From Eudromia elegans (Eukaryota > Chordata > Aves > Tinamiformes > Tinamidae): a DNA stretch of 64,000 bases. The stretch lies in assembly GCA_003342815.1 (NCBI GenBank), contig PTEX01000013.1:2733067-2797066 (forward strand), in the 5' to 3' direction. Numbering within the stretch: the first letter of the stretch is position 1; each line of letters starts with the position of its first letter. Below the pieces are notes generated by a model. It did no database searches. It saw nothing but the letters and a program-made list of their open reading frames with translations, and was not told where the DNA came from. The position numbers and the translations under genes are program-made. Positions 26,001 through 39,123 of this stretch are shown here, piece by piece.

Positions 26001-27426
26001 CCTTAATTTTACTTCAAACCACTACAATCTCTTCTCTCCAATTCCTTATTCTGTGAATGTGAAAACATATGTTCTAAAGTGCAAAACCTCCACATAGCAC
26101 ATTTTGCAAGAAAATCAAAAGTCTACCAGCTATCAAAATGTTTATTTTTTCTTATCACTACTGGTGCAAGAGACCAACTGCATATTTTTTGAAAAATTCT
26201 TGGTGTGAATTTGCAAGCTCGTTTTGTAACTAGTTCTGCCAGAGTTAAGCCAGATTCTGCTTTCAGTGCTGTGGAGTCAAAGGGGGTTTATAGCTCTCCT
26301 GTTTATCAATGGGAGTCTTTCCATTACTTGTAGAGGTCTCCGAATCAGGCTCAAGCTGAGGGTAGAATCTTTAGAGACTTGTATATGAGATGCACAGTGC
26401 CTGCCAAAATACAAGGTATGGAGTACTTGCCAAAGTTTTAGAAAAGCTGTAGCTTTCTGATCCATCTGCTCTGAACTTGCCAGACACGTTCTTCATGCAA
26501 GCTTGCAAATAAAAAGAACGTATTGCACGCAGAACCCGACCCCTTTTTATATCTGGATGGGCCACAGCTGCAGTAAGATTCCCTCACTGTGCTGGCTGAG
26601 ACTCGCTGAAGGGTGAAAGAAGGTGAAGTGCAAAGAGGGTAAACAGAAGAATAGCCAAAGCAGGTCAAAAAGGGAGCGGGTATCAGATAGTTTAGGGAAT
26701 CACTGTGACTGACTCGTTGCATCACCTCGTGGTGACGGGGTGAGCCTCAGGGAAGAGAATGCATCATGAGGAGGGGTTTCCTGCCCGTCTGCTCCCCAAA
26801 TACGGCCTTCCTCGTGCCGCTGAAGATAGATGAGCAGTGTAAGTTGGAGATGCAGCTCTGAGGCTGTTCAGTCTGATTTATGTTTAACCTGGCAGGAAGA
26901 CTCTGCATTTCATAAGCAATAAACAAGGGTGAAGGGTCTGGGGTCCTTCTCCTGGAAGATTCTGAAACACTGAGTGCAATTTCCTGCCATTTAAGAGATT
27001 TTACAATAGCTCCAAAGAAAGATTTTATGCAAAATCAAGCAAAACAACAACAAAAAATCCTTTAAACTTATCGAGTATTTAGCTGCAACTTGCCAGAGGT
27101 GCATTATGTTTTATTAAAATAACAACAGAGAGGAGCCAAAGTCAACGTCAGAGTGGGTTCTCCTGTCCCCCAGCCAAACCCCATAGACCCTGTGAGGTGC
27201 TGCTGTGCTCATCTCTCCCCTAAGTGCAGGTCGCACAATCCCTGTCCTCTCCTTGGTCCACCGCAAGAGCCATGTTTTGCTGTATCATCCATATGAGTTC
27301 CTTGCCAACGAGCTTCAGGCTCTTCCCCTACACCTCTCCTCCAACTATTCCTCACAGGCACAGTACTGAGAAAGGCCTGCAAGGCCAAGGAGGCTCAGGC
27401 TCAGTTTTGTTGTCTCATCACCGCTA

Positions 27427-27612
27427 GCTGAGTGAGCCCTGGAACAGGCTGCCCAGAGAGGTGGTGGAGTCTCCTTCTCTGGAGATCTTCCGAACCCACC
27501 TGGACACCACCCTGTGCCACATGCTCTAGGAGACCCTGCGTGTGCAGGGGGGGGTTGGACTAGATGACCTCGAGAGGTCCCTTCCAACCTTAAGCACTCT
27601 GTGATTCTATGA
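27427..27612 (+). mobile_element. CR1 LINE 3' end fragment
   Basis: This fragment of about 185 bp is on the plus strand. It contains GGAACAGGCTGCCCAGAGAG, the hallmark TTGGACTAGATGACCT and GAGGTCCCTTCCAACCTT blocks, and the terminal GATTCTATGAT at 27602-27612. It differs from the 8.7 kb copy in its central section, so it probably belongs to another CR1 subfamily. It sits antisense to TGFB2 in intron 2. No coding capacity remains beyond a few tens of codons. Confidence 0.93.
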
Positions 27613-28734
27613 TACCCACAATTTTTGCTGAGGGCCTGTCACCTGCTTCTCATGTCTGAAGAGTCTCTTTTGACCTAGGACTCAATCTTTTTCCTTTCTT
27701 CCAGCCATTTCTGTTGGCTAGCTCACCCTGAGGACACTGGTCTCCACTTCTCCTGAACACCATCTTCTCTGTGGACCTGCAAACATCTGCACTACCTCCT
27801 CATCACTTCAGGGCTTCCTAGCACAGAGCTGGAAAGCCAAGCCAATATTCTTCAGTATGTTGGCACAGAAACTGCTGACTTTGCTTGAAAAACGTGTGTC
27901 TGTCGGCATATCGGGCAGATCGCAGCTCTCACCTCAGGCGCTCAACCCCACGAGCCAGAGGGCTGCCTCAGACCCATGTCCCACATTCCTATGCCCCGCA
28001 AGGCACGGGGTCTGCAAGGGGCGATAAATCTGTCCGTCAGCTCGGAGCCCTGGATTGGGGCACCCAGTAACGTGGAGCTGGGAGGACGCAGTGGCTCGTG
28101 CCAGCAGCCAGCGGGATATGACATCCCTCCTCCTCAAGCCATCCACAGTAACTGCTCTGTTCCTGGCAGGAGGTGGCTGGGCTGCAGATAAGCTCGCGAG
28201 TCACGCCGCGTAGGACGCACTGCTGAACACTTCCCTTAACCCACGCTCGCAGGTCCCTCGCCAAAGGTCTCAAATGGGCTGAGTTTTGGTAGGGAATACA
28301 GTATCGGGGGAAAAAAAGGGATTCTGGAACAAAGAGAAAGCAATTTACTGAAATATACTGCAAATTAACTTCCTCTGACCCTCTAGGCCTGAGAGGTTGC
28401 TGGGGGTGCTTGGGGGCAAGGGGGAAAAAGAGCTTGGCAGAGTAGAAAGTTATTAGGTGCACACTTCATACTGTGTTTGGCACTTCAAAGGGTGCTGTAC
28501 AGTTGCCAAATAGTGTAACCTTGCAGCCCTTCAGATTAAAAGAGTCTGGTTTCAGGAGAGCAATACAGAAATTAAGAGATCCAAATATATTACTTTATAT
28601 GTGGGTCACAGTGATGGCAGTCAAAATCAAATGCCCCAGATGATATCTGTAATACAGATACCCTGCACCAGTTGAGAGCCACAAATCCTCCTTCCTGGCA
28701 TTTTGTTCCATGGCATGAGAGTACTTTTTGGGGA

Positions 28735-28769
28735 AAAAGAAAAAAAAAAAAAAAAAAAGAGAGAGAGAA
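28735..28769. repeat. A-rich and (GA)n simple repeat
   Basis: A run of A residues with a few G, followed by (GA)4, on the plus strand in intron 2. Confidence 0.9.
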
Positions 28770-30623
28770 TAAGGTCCCTGTGCTCTTGATTAGATTTGGA
28801 TTAACCTGGAACACCTCTACTGTATTTAGTGTAAATTGCCTCAGATTTGCACTACTAAGATTTCATCCAAATTTATAGTAGCTCACTCTCAACATATTCC
28901 CTAACTGAACAACAAGACAAAACACTGTCTGAAGTAAGGCATTTGAAAGACTGACTGTGGTTTAAATTTAAATCTGACTCATAATGGGGTAATATGTTCC
29001 ATAGCATCTTCTTTCTTATACCTCCGAGTGAAGAAAGAAACCCTTAAAAAAAATTGCTGGGGTTAATCCTGCCTAGGAGCGTAGGCGGCTTTTACTCTTC
29101 GGCCCTGCCTGAACACTGCGGGAGCACTCGGAGGGACCAGGATCTCCTGAGGCGGGTGGAGCAAAGTCCTGCTCCTGCTTTCCTCACGTTCTTCACTGTA
29201 ACGTGATGTCCCCCCTTGGGCTTCAACCTGGTGCCGCACATTTAAATTGACTAAGCTCTCTCATCTTCCTCTAACATTTCACGTGGCGCATTCCTTTGCT
29301 CCGCAGCCTAGCAGGTACCCACACATTCAGCAGCCTCAGATAATGACAACAATAAAACCCAGCGCTTCAGCCGCATTTTTCACGATGCTTTATGATGTGT
29401 TACCAAAACATGGCATCGTTTCCATAGGAAGCAATTACTACTTGTTATTGTTTGACAATCTGTAGGTAATAACACTACCTTAAAAGCAATACCACAACAC
29501 TCGCTGAGCAACTGGTTTTCACTCTCCCAGGGTTTTCACTTGTCCAGCTTTGCGGTGATGCCTATTCATTTTTTGGAATGCTTATTCATAAAAGACAAGC
29601 TTTTCCTGAAGGGTGCAGGCACTTTATTCATAAATACAGAAGCACCTTAATAAAAGAAAGATGTGATGAAGTCTTCAAAGCAGGCAAGAAAAATGACGAA
29701 CAAAGACGTTCTCATAACAACTGAGTTTTATCTGATCAAATTCCAATAAAGCCTGCATTTGGCATAAATCTTTAAAAACATAGCAAGGGCCATTGGAGGA
29801 TGCTAAAACTTGTTTATTTAATATTATTCCTCCTCCCTTCCCCCAAAGTATTTTATCCTCTTAATATTTTCCAAAGACTTTGTGTACTTTAAAAAGCGCA
29901 TCAAATGAACACACTTGAATGGAAGGATGGGAAGAGGAGCACAAAAGAGCTCTGCATCCGAGCCTCTGCCACCTCACTTCCTTCCAGTTCCAAAGTGCTG
30001 GTGTCCAGTAGCTGTGATGAGCATATTAACCCCCACTTTCAGGGAAAAGAAACACCAGAAAGGATATTTAGTGCCCTTAATAAATGTGGTTCTATGTGGC
30101 TTCACATAGCCAAGAAAAGAGAGCAGCTTTTGTATCTATCTTATAAAAGAAACCATTCCTACTTCCCTGAGTTTTCTTTTATTATACTCCATCATAAGAA
30201 TGCTTAATATGCACACTGGGCTTCCCGTCTGTACAGGAACACACAGATGTTGGCAGACTAATCCTTAAATACCAAGGATAGCATTCTCGGTGAAAACAGA
30301 CATTAAAGGAAACCGTTTCCATGCTCAGGGATTACCAGTCACCCAGTGGCTTCCATGGACTATTCGAGACACGACACTGGAGCGCAGCGTGTTGTACGAT
30401 GCTGTCAAGGGCCCTGTTTGACACCCTGGAGAGTTAACAGCAGACACAGGTGGGAGCCGGGTCCTGCTGTTCCTGCTCCAGGGCCACAGCAGCATGGCCC
30501 AAACTGCCTTACTGGAGCCTGTGCAAACAAGGCTGTAGGAAAATACAAAGTCCTCTTCTGATGTGGTTTGGAAAAAAGAGCCAAGTGTTAGCCCCGAGGA
30601 AGCTTAGAAAACAAGGTGCAGTC

Positions 30624-30645
30624 TTTATTTATTTATTTATTTATT
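30624..30645. repeat. (TTTA)n microsatellite
   Basis: About five and a half tandem TTTA units on the plus strand in intron 2. Confidence 0.95.
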
Positions 30646-32934
30646 CCAGTACTTTAGGAGCTAGGTCTGTAAGGTCAGAGGACCACACTCAAAAAAAAAA
30701 AGAAAAAAGAATTAGGAGAAATATGTGTATTCTGTTTGCTTTGGAGTACTTTTGTCTTTTTGGTACCACTGGTGCACAACACTGTTAATTTGTCACTAGA
30801 ATCAGAATCAGAGAGCTCCAGGGGAACAATTAACAAAATTTGCGTGTGTTCAGAAAGGACAAACTTCCCAAGGAATCAAGACAGGTGAGATCCTACTCTC
30901 CCTAGATAACTTCTGCCCCTCTTTCTGCTTGGCAGAGAAGAGGGGACCTAGAAACAATCATTCCCTGAAAGGAGTATGAGAGGAATTTGAAAAACTCTCA
31001 TCAAGTAGATCTTGAACAAAACAAAACACTAAGAAACCCTGAACTTGGTGAGAGAAAAAAGAAAAAAAAAATGTTAGTAATTGTGTTGATTATACAAGCA
31101 GAAAACATTTACATAGCTCCTTCTGGAGAAAGCAGTGCCAAACCCAGCCAGCACATCTCACCAGAGGACAGAAATCAGTGTTTATGCACTGAGAAGGAAC
31201 ATCAGGCACACATGCCAACTCTGCTAGCCATCTCCTCCATGAGGCTCTGTCCAGGCATGGCTTTTAATACTGGAAGCACAGAAGTTTGTGAAATTCTTCA
31301 ACCTCTAGAGAATGTATTTGCCTTCCCACTTCTACTTGAGATGAACACCTTCTTCATTCTTCTTCATTCATACTAGTTACATATAGCTTCTTTTTTACAG
31401 TGCTAAATGCTTCTGTCACTGTACTGTTGTGAAGTTCCTCCTGCATCAAAGGCACCGATGCTTTTGACCCATCCTTCTCCACCTTCAGCTGCCTTAGGTT
31501 CTGTCTGCCTTCTGAATCACATACCGATATCTACATCCTTCTCTTCAAATTCTCCCTGCTTTTGCTTCTCCTGTGAAACAGTCATTGCACGCTAACCTCA
31601 AGTGTTGTGATGGAAATCAGACTTAGCAGTATTTATAGTCAGTGATTCTCCTACTGCAAGAACTGCTAGCAAGGAATCCATGCAGTTCAGATCAGCCATT
31701 GCAGAGATAAACGAAAATGTAGATACAGGCTTTTGCAGAGCATTGCATACAAGACTAAAAGAAGTGGTAAACATGACTGAAAGAAAAGTAAAAAAAGGAT
31801 AACAGGAGGATGAAGGCTACAGAGTATCTGGAGCTTTTAAGAAGTAAAGCAGAGAAAAACACTAGCAGGCATCTCTATCATTTTGATAGGTGCTCTGCAG
31901 GAGAAATGTTCCAGAGACAGCTTGTTCCTCTGCAGACAAAGGAGCAAAAGTAACATGCCTAACATTTGCTAGCTACCTTGGCCTCGCCTTGGCGAGCAGG
32001 GAGAACCTCTACTAAAGCTTGTTAACACATGGACACTGTTCTGGGTGGTTGTGATGGTTCATATACAGCACTGAATTTTCTTTTTTTTTTTGATGATAAC
32101 ACCATCCAGCCAAGTTTATAAAACATCTGATGTCAATGGCTGAAGCACACAATGCAGTTTTAAAACAAAAAGAACGGAGATAAGCCTTATCAACCTACAC
32201 AAGCAAAGCAGCCATCCAGCGGTTTTCTTTCTCTCTCCTCAGTACCAGAATTTCCTATTCTCTCACTTCAACCTCTCAGCCAGCGTAGAGGAATGAATCA
32301 GCCCCAAACTATTATGCTTTGAAACTCTATTAACAAGGCAGTAATTTCTGCAAGGAACAGTTAACAGGCTTATCCTGAGCATAGGCCACAGAAAAATAAT
32401 TCAATTTCTCCTATGCAAACTATATCATAGGTCAGATGCTGGGAGACAGAGACACTTTAGCACTACTGCTTGATGTGTTATTCTGTCATTTACTTAAGGA
32501 AAGTCATCAAGAGCCAAATTTAGCAATCCTCCTCTGTCAGGATATGCTGAAGCTCAGAGTCCTGGGGCATACCTTCTGGAAAAGTTTTGCACAGTTCAGC
32601 GTCATATGATTTTGAAAGATGTTGTTCCTAGAAGAAGGCCAGGAAATAGGAGGTAGCATTTGAAAGACAGGACTTAATTCACTTTTCCCGGTGATATTCT
32701 CTACCTGCTAAATGAGTATAACACTAGTTGTCCTCAGAGAAGTGCTGTGAAATCAAATAACTTAAACATACGAAGCCCTTTGAGCTTTTGCGATGAACAG
32801 CAATAGGGAAGAATAAAACTTTGTTATTCTTAGCAGTTTACTAAGCTGCTCCCCGGACACCTCAAGCCATTTTTTCGGGCGGATGCCGCGGGAAGGCAGC
32901 GGTGCAAGACGCCGAGCGAGAGCTGGAGCTTTAC

Positions 32935-33098
32935 CTGGTAGAGCTCGATGCGCTGCTCCGACACCCGCGCCTTCGAGTTCTGCAGCCGGAACACTCTGAA
33001 CTCTGCCTTCACCAGGTTGGAAGCGTTCTTCTCCATCGCGGACACATCGAATCTCACAATTCTGAAGTAAAGGCTGTAATAGCTCGGCGGGATGGTGT
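32935..33098 (-). CDS. TGFB2: TGFB2 exon 2: LAP segment with N-A-S glycosylation site
   Basis: This 164-bp exon encodes 54 residues plus a shared first codon: [40 protein letters not shown] and [14 protein letters not shown]. The [23 protein letters not shown] run is diagnostic of TGF-beta pro-domains and includes an N-A-S sequon known to be glycosylated in human TGF-beta2. It begins two bases into a codon, so the preceding exon must end one base into a codon. The acceptor is CTTCTTGCAG with a short pyrimidine tract. A TACTAA branch-point-like element lies about 29 nt upstream, at 33126-33131 on the plus strand. The donor is GTAAAGCTC. In mammals an alternative exon can be inserted just before this one; I did not find it in intron 1. 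Confidence 0.98.
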
Positions 33099-33869
33099 CT
33101 GCAAGAAGTCGGCATAAATTTTTTTTTAGTAATAAAATACATTTTTCTTTCAAACATTGTAATATAAGACGGCCTCAGGAACTGGTGAGGGAAACATCTG
33201 TAGCATGATTGAGTTTCCAAGGGCCAATTTAATATTATTAACAATCTAACCCCCAAAAAAGATAACCCACAAATCTTTGATTAGAGGAAGAGCATATTAA
33301 CAGATATTAACAAACATTACCAATTGAATTTCAGGATGTACATGTAACCCTGATCTTTTAACATACTAGTGTAAAATCCTTCACACTAATGAACTGGAAA
33401 AGATTCCTAACAGTTGGTATCTGTCAAATGCTTCAGACTTGCATACAGTTCATTGGATCTGTTAAAAAGATAAATGTAACTTCAGATAATTTTCTCTCTA
33501 TATTCTCTGAATCCCATTCTCTCCTTCTCCCCAGGCTGAATTTGGAGTACAAATAAAGTATAAATTAGCCAGTTCCACATTTCATTTTCTATTTATTAAC
33601 AAAAGAATTTTAGTATAATAAAATATTTGTTCTGATTCTAATAAACAATATAGGAAGAAAAAGGCGCAAACAGAATTACATTCATTTGGATTGCTTGGGA
33701 GCAGCAAAAGTCACAAAGGTAACAACCCCTATTTATACATGGGGGCAGGGCAGGAAAAAAAGAACAGTTGGAAAAAAATAAATCCAAGTCTTCAGTAATG
33801 CGTTTAAAAACAGGCTCCAGTTTAGGTTTCAAAACAGCCTCCTCTTTCTTTCCAACTGTACACGCTGCC

Positions 33870-34100
33870 TGAGGTCACGCAGCCGCGCACTCGTGTGTAA
33901 TCCCAATTACCCGACTGGGTTCAGTGACTATCTCGGGCTGTTCCTCCTCATCCTGGCCAAAGGCCCACACAGAAACCGTGCGCGGGGCCCTGACCGTGCT
34001 CCCGCCCCGGGACACTCTCCACACCCTGTTGTTTGGCAAGAGGTTCCTCAAGCTGCAAGGGGGAAAAAAGGGAGCCAAAGTCGGGATGAGCCGCAGGGAC
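33870..34100. other. CpG-rich patch about 0.8 kb upstream of exon 2
   Basis: About 15 CpGs fall in this stretch, including CAGCCGCGCACTCG and GTGCGCGGGGCCC. Overlapping open frames on both strands follow from the GC content. It could be an intronic regulatory element; it does not encode the mammalian alternative TGFB2 exon in any frame I read. Confidence 0.4.
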
Positions 34101-35040
34101 TCACAGGGCCTGGTGACATCTCTGTTCATGCTGGTAGGAAGTCTTCCTCTTCCCTTGCATTTTTAAAAGCAAAATGTTTATAGCAATGACAGAAAGAGGA
34201 AAATTTGATATATTGCTCTGAGCAAGGCAGCAGCTCCAGGCAATATGAAGAAGCACCACTCTTGGTAACATGTTTAATAGAGAGGTTGACCCAGCTCTTC
34301 AAATAAGTCTTTCTAGGCTTAGGCTGACTCCAGAGTAAGTTCCAACTACAAGGCAGCCAAGAGAAGAATAAAGCAAAATATTTATTTTGTCTTTCCAATA
34401 TTCAAGAAAGACAGAAAAATGATCAGAGGTGAACACTCCTAAAATAATCCTAGATATGAGAAAATCTACAGACGATAAAGGACAAGCTTAGAGCTCAACT
34501 CTAGATGCACTCTGAGAGAAGACAAGTCATCAAAACGCTCAAAAAGGCTGCTGAAAGTGCACTTCCCAAAGGAGAGCCTCAGTATGGTCAAAGTGTGTGA
34601 GGTATAAACATGAACAGGAAATCCCACACTTCCTTACGGCCCTCTTTAATTAATAATAATAAAGAAGCATTCTCAAATTTCCACACCTGCAGTGATCTAA
34701 CGTAAACTGCATCGTGACGGGTATTCTTGCCTATGACGCCTCCTGACTGTTTTTGGTTACAATCTTATGAGAATACAAAGAAGAACATACCCAAATTGTT
34801 CTACTAAAGCTCAAGAGTATTAGTCTCTCTCTCTCAAAATACTCAGTGAAGGTCTTCTAAGAAAAGCTTAACTGTTAATGGTCATCTTAATTTTGACAGA
34901 TGTTGAAAATTTTAATAAAAGCTATATAGTTCAGGTATTATAACCTCATTTAAAAAAATAAAGTCTCTTAAATTTACTTTTCTGCTATAGGAAGCTACAC
35001 ATATCCTCTTCAGCCAAACCTAATCCTACTAAGAAAATAA

Positions 35041-35080
35041 TTCGACATAATAATATGTATACATATACATATATATGATT
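35041..35080. repeat. TA/CA-rich simple sequence
   Basis: Alternating TATGTATACATATACATATATATG on the plus strand, a low-complexity AT-rich patch just before the palindrome at 35139. Confidence 0.7.
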
Positions 35081-35138
35081 TATATTTCCAGGATGAGTTT
35101 TATGTTGTCCTTCCCGGTCATTTATGTGAGGCATCAGC

Positions 35139-35158
35139 CAGCCTACAATTGTAGGCTG
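35139..35158. repeat. Perfect 20-bp palindrome
   Basis: CAGCCTACAATTGTAGGCTG is identical to its own reverse complement with no spacer. It lies in intron 1 of TGFB2, and the next flanking bases on each side do not pair. Confidence 0.95.
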
Positions 35159-38100
35159 ACGAGCATTTGCCCTGGCACACACAAACCCTGTTCCTTTTTA
35201 CTGTATTTCATAGTCAGAAAATGGTATTTAATCCTGATTGATTTAAATTAAGTTTCTGAGTTATTTCCACAGATTTCTTGCTCTCTCTTTCCTGGGCTAT
35301 ATTTTTTTCAACTTCAGTTTCTGTACCTTAGATGAGATTGGATCAGATTTAGATATACATTCACAGATTCCTGTGTATTAGGAATATGTGAATGTGTATC
35401 TGAAAGGATTTTTCTACCTCGCCTCTGCATTTATATCTTTTCTCTGATGAAGAGATAGAAACAGAAGAAAAATGAATACTGTTATAACGTGTATGTTTTT
35501 GTGCCCACGTATGTACATTCACCTATTCAATGAACAAATCTCTACTTTCCTTGGGAAGGAAGGTGTGGGACACCAACAAGCTGAGAGGAATGAATTCTTA
35601 TCTTACAGAATTTTCTTCTCCCACAAGGTAGGTTTTCCTTCTCATGAAAACATGTAAGAAATTTGATTTACTTATTCTGTCATCCACAATCATACCCACA
35701 GGAAGACAATTCAGGAAGAAATCTTATTCATGGATAGCTAATACATAAATAAATAAAAATGCCTTTTTACTGACTGGAGCCCTTCATTGGTAGAAGAATG
35801 GCTGACTGCACAATTGGGATTTACATGAAACGAAATCGACATTAAGATGGGGACCTTTATTGAGTTTACAAGGTTTTGCATTAGCCTTTAAGTGATTTCA
35901 GATGATGTAATTTACATCTTTTTGTGACTCCACCTCAATCTGACAGTTGTATCAATTCGGACTCAGTTGGACATGTCTAGGCTCCCCTCTGATTCTGGCC
36001 CAGCGATTTCTGTAGGTGCCAGGTTAACTTTGACCAAACTAGGCTGCAAACACAGTTATGCTGTTACAGAGTAGACTCCGTAAGCATTCTTTGAAAGATT
36101 ATCACTAACGAGTGGAATTAAATCAATATGTTTCCCGTAGCTAAGAAAACATAATTTTCTTTTGTTTTAGAGAGAGGGAATAGCAAATGCAATCAAAGAC
36201 TTCATCTTTATTGTCTTTAAATTATTCATTAATTCAACCTCAAATCACTGAAGAGTTCCAGCTGTAACAATCATGGTCACAACCACCACAGTAAAGTTGA
36301 GACAACCGTTACAAAACCCAGTTGTAGAAGGTGAAAGCAGCATCCCCCCATGTCCCTTCAGCCCAACAGCTCACCACTCGCACCACTTATTCAAGATACA
36401 AGCGTGCTGGGATCAGCTTTTTCCCTCTTTTTCTATCAAACATGCTCTATTCCCAATGCCCAGGTTAAAAGGTGACATGTGAGTGTCCTTCGCTGATGGC
36501 TAAGGACAGGGTGGCTGCTGAGCCTTTGACTCACTCTTGCTCAGCGCGGTGGAGAGGCTGAAACCCAGGCCCCCTCTGTGCTAACACTGAGGACAGAAAG
36601 CAGCAGTGTTCCCTGTGGAGCAGGAGGGCTGCAGGGAGCCTCCCCAAAATACGGAGCAGTGCAATCAGCAGCCTGATCCTTTCCTCCAGAATTGCTCCAA
36701 TTAATACTTCTGCAGGACGGAACAGTGTCAACAGGAAAGACTGAGCACATCCCGCAACCTGCGGCCCAAAACAGACCTGGGACCGGCTCCTGGCAGGTGA
36801 GAGCGATGCAGTCGAGTTCCCTGAAACGGAGAGAGGGAACCGAAGGAGTTGGTTTCCTCTGAGGGATATTCCCCAAGTCAGGGATCTCCTCCAAGAAAGG
36901 CTGACACTTTTGCCTTCAGCCGTCGAGGCTGATGAGCTAAGCCTTTCATTCCAATTGCTTTTCTCATGAGTACCAAGTGTACTGACACTTCAAGAGAAAC
37001 AAAACATTGTTTGACACAGTGCTTTTAGGAGCTGGGCTTTGTTTCTGGCGAGAAGAAAAAGAGAGAAGATATAAATTCAATTGTACCCAAAATAGGGCCT
37101 TCCACCCTGAAAATTCATTTCTGCTATTGACTCAAAAAATTAATGATATGCACAGCACTAGTTAGGAAATGTAAACAACTTTTCTGTTCTTGCTGAAAGA
37201 AGAGAGACTGGCCAACTTCACACATACACCCACACTGGAAAGGCTGAGAGCTCCATCCTAATCCTTCCATCAAGGGCTCATAATAAATGCTCCAGAGATT
37301 TATTTTTATTTCCTTTTGTGTTTATTAAACTTTGGAGCGTTTCTTTTCCTTTTTCTTTTCTCCCTGGTGTTTTGCCCATTCTTTATTACAGCAGCCACAA
37401 AACATGGAGTGTCCTTTTTTTTTCCCCCCTCCCTCTTTTTCATCCTCATCTTCTTTCTGACTGCAGTACATGAATGACCATGTAGTAGGCTTTGAAGCAG
37501 CACATGCAAATATTTATAAGAGTAGCTTGATTGTTATTAAATGCAGTTGTTATATTTTCTATGCTCTGGCAAGCTTCCCTAAACCCTGTAACTATTAGGA
37601 CCGTTTAGGATGTTTAGATTGCAACTCACTGATAGCAAATCCTTTTTTTTCTTTTTTTTAAACAAGCAGCAGTCCCTTTATATAACATGACATTGTTTCT
37701 TCCTCTACTCTCTGATCAACATCTGGGTTCTTGTCATGAGCCAGGGCTGACATCCCTTTAATGACATCAAAATGTGGTAAGCGAAGCCACACACTCAACA
37801 TCATGGAAGGAAGAACAACTTGTAAGCTGAAATTGCTCATCTTTTCAGCAGGATCCTGTCCTGTCTGTCACACTTGGGTCACAAATCCTCTTCTCTTTTC
37901 CACGAAATGTCTCTCCAAGAAATTAGAAATTTGCCTAACCATTCCCAGAGCTCATGGACAATTACTGTTGACCTCTCCTGCCCCTGATACAGCCACAGAA
38001 CCGTGCTGGAAACAGGCTCTCCAGAATGACAGTGGATATATAAATACAGTGAAAAACATTATGGAGGCCTACAGGTCACGCTTGGGACCTCCAGTCAGCC

Positions 38101-39098
38101 CCCAGAGGTAAATCAGTTATATTTCAGCTTTCCATTATTTCTGAAACTCTATCCTGCTCTGTGACATTAAGCTATGAACATGTCCATCAGTTTTCGCCCA
38201 GAACAGGACAAAAGTGCATCAAGAGCATAATACAAGGTATATATGCACTGTTACTGCACTGTTATTGTGCCTTCTTTTAGTCAAGAATCCCTGCAAAAAG
38301 GCCACTGGCCAGGCACCTTTCACAGACATATAATCTATGCTAAAGTGGTGTAGATGATGCATAGTTTCCTATTCCCTGATGCTTTTAATCTTGCAATTTA
38401 CTACATTAAGTAGATCTGGATTGCTGACACTTTGCGAGAGACAGACAGGCACAAATACAAGAGCAGAGAGATTTCTTCAGCAAAAATGCAAAGAGAATGA
38501 GAACAGTTTGAGGTCCCAACTTCTGAATGAGCCTTTTAAAAATCAGAACAACTGAAAACTAAAAACCAAGAGCATTTCCACTCCTGCAGCACTAGATCTG
38601 TCACTGCAGTCAAATGGGGAAGCTTCAATATGTCTTCACTAAGAAAACAGATTTTAAAGTTATGAGATTATTCCAATGGGGAAAATCAAAGAAACATAAC
38701 TCTAGTCCTACTGGGTATCCTACTGCAGCTATTTAGACATGACTTTCTTTCACTAGTTAAGCTAATAGAAGATAATCTCAAAATTGTTTTCTTTTTTCAG
38801 TAATTTCTTGCTATAGTAGCTAACTTTTTTGTCTTTATAATGAAGACACACTGGGTGCCTGACATTCAGCAGGCAATCCATATATGTGATTATTTATACC
38901 ATAAAGTAGTTCTGAGTAGTTCTCAATGAATGCCACGAGCCCTCTGCAAACTCACAGGCTGCCAGACAAAAACTACTTAATACTACTCAGGTTATACAAA
39001 TAGGTACTTCTTCTGCCTACGCTGCCTCTGTCAGGCTCTTTATGCCCACGCAATCTGAAGCAATCACGGTGTAGGTGGGCATGGATATACAAAAGAAT

Positions 39099-39123
39099 AA
39101 CTACCAGAGTTTGTCTGGTAGTT
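39099..39123. repeat. Short hairpin, 9-bp stem
   Basis: AACTACCAG and CTGGTAGTT are exact reverse complements around the seven-base loop AGTTTGT. It is in intron 1. Confidence 0.85.

Larger units (their letters stand above)
19723..32934 (-). other. TGFB2 intron 2 (13.2 kb)
   Basis: It contains a CR1 3' end (27427-27612), an (TTTA)n and several A-rich microsatellites, a CpG-rich patch at about 22,880-23,090 and another at about 29,070-29,160. A 10-bp stem hairpin lies at 20291-20328. The open frames present lack recognisable domains and run on both strands, as expected by chance. No nested gene is supported. Confidence 0.9.
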
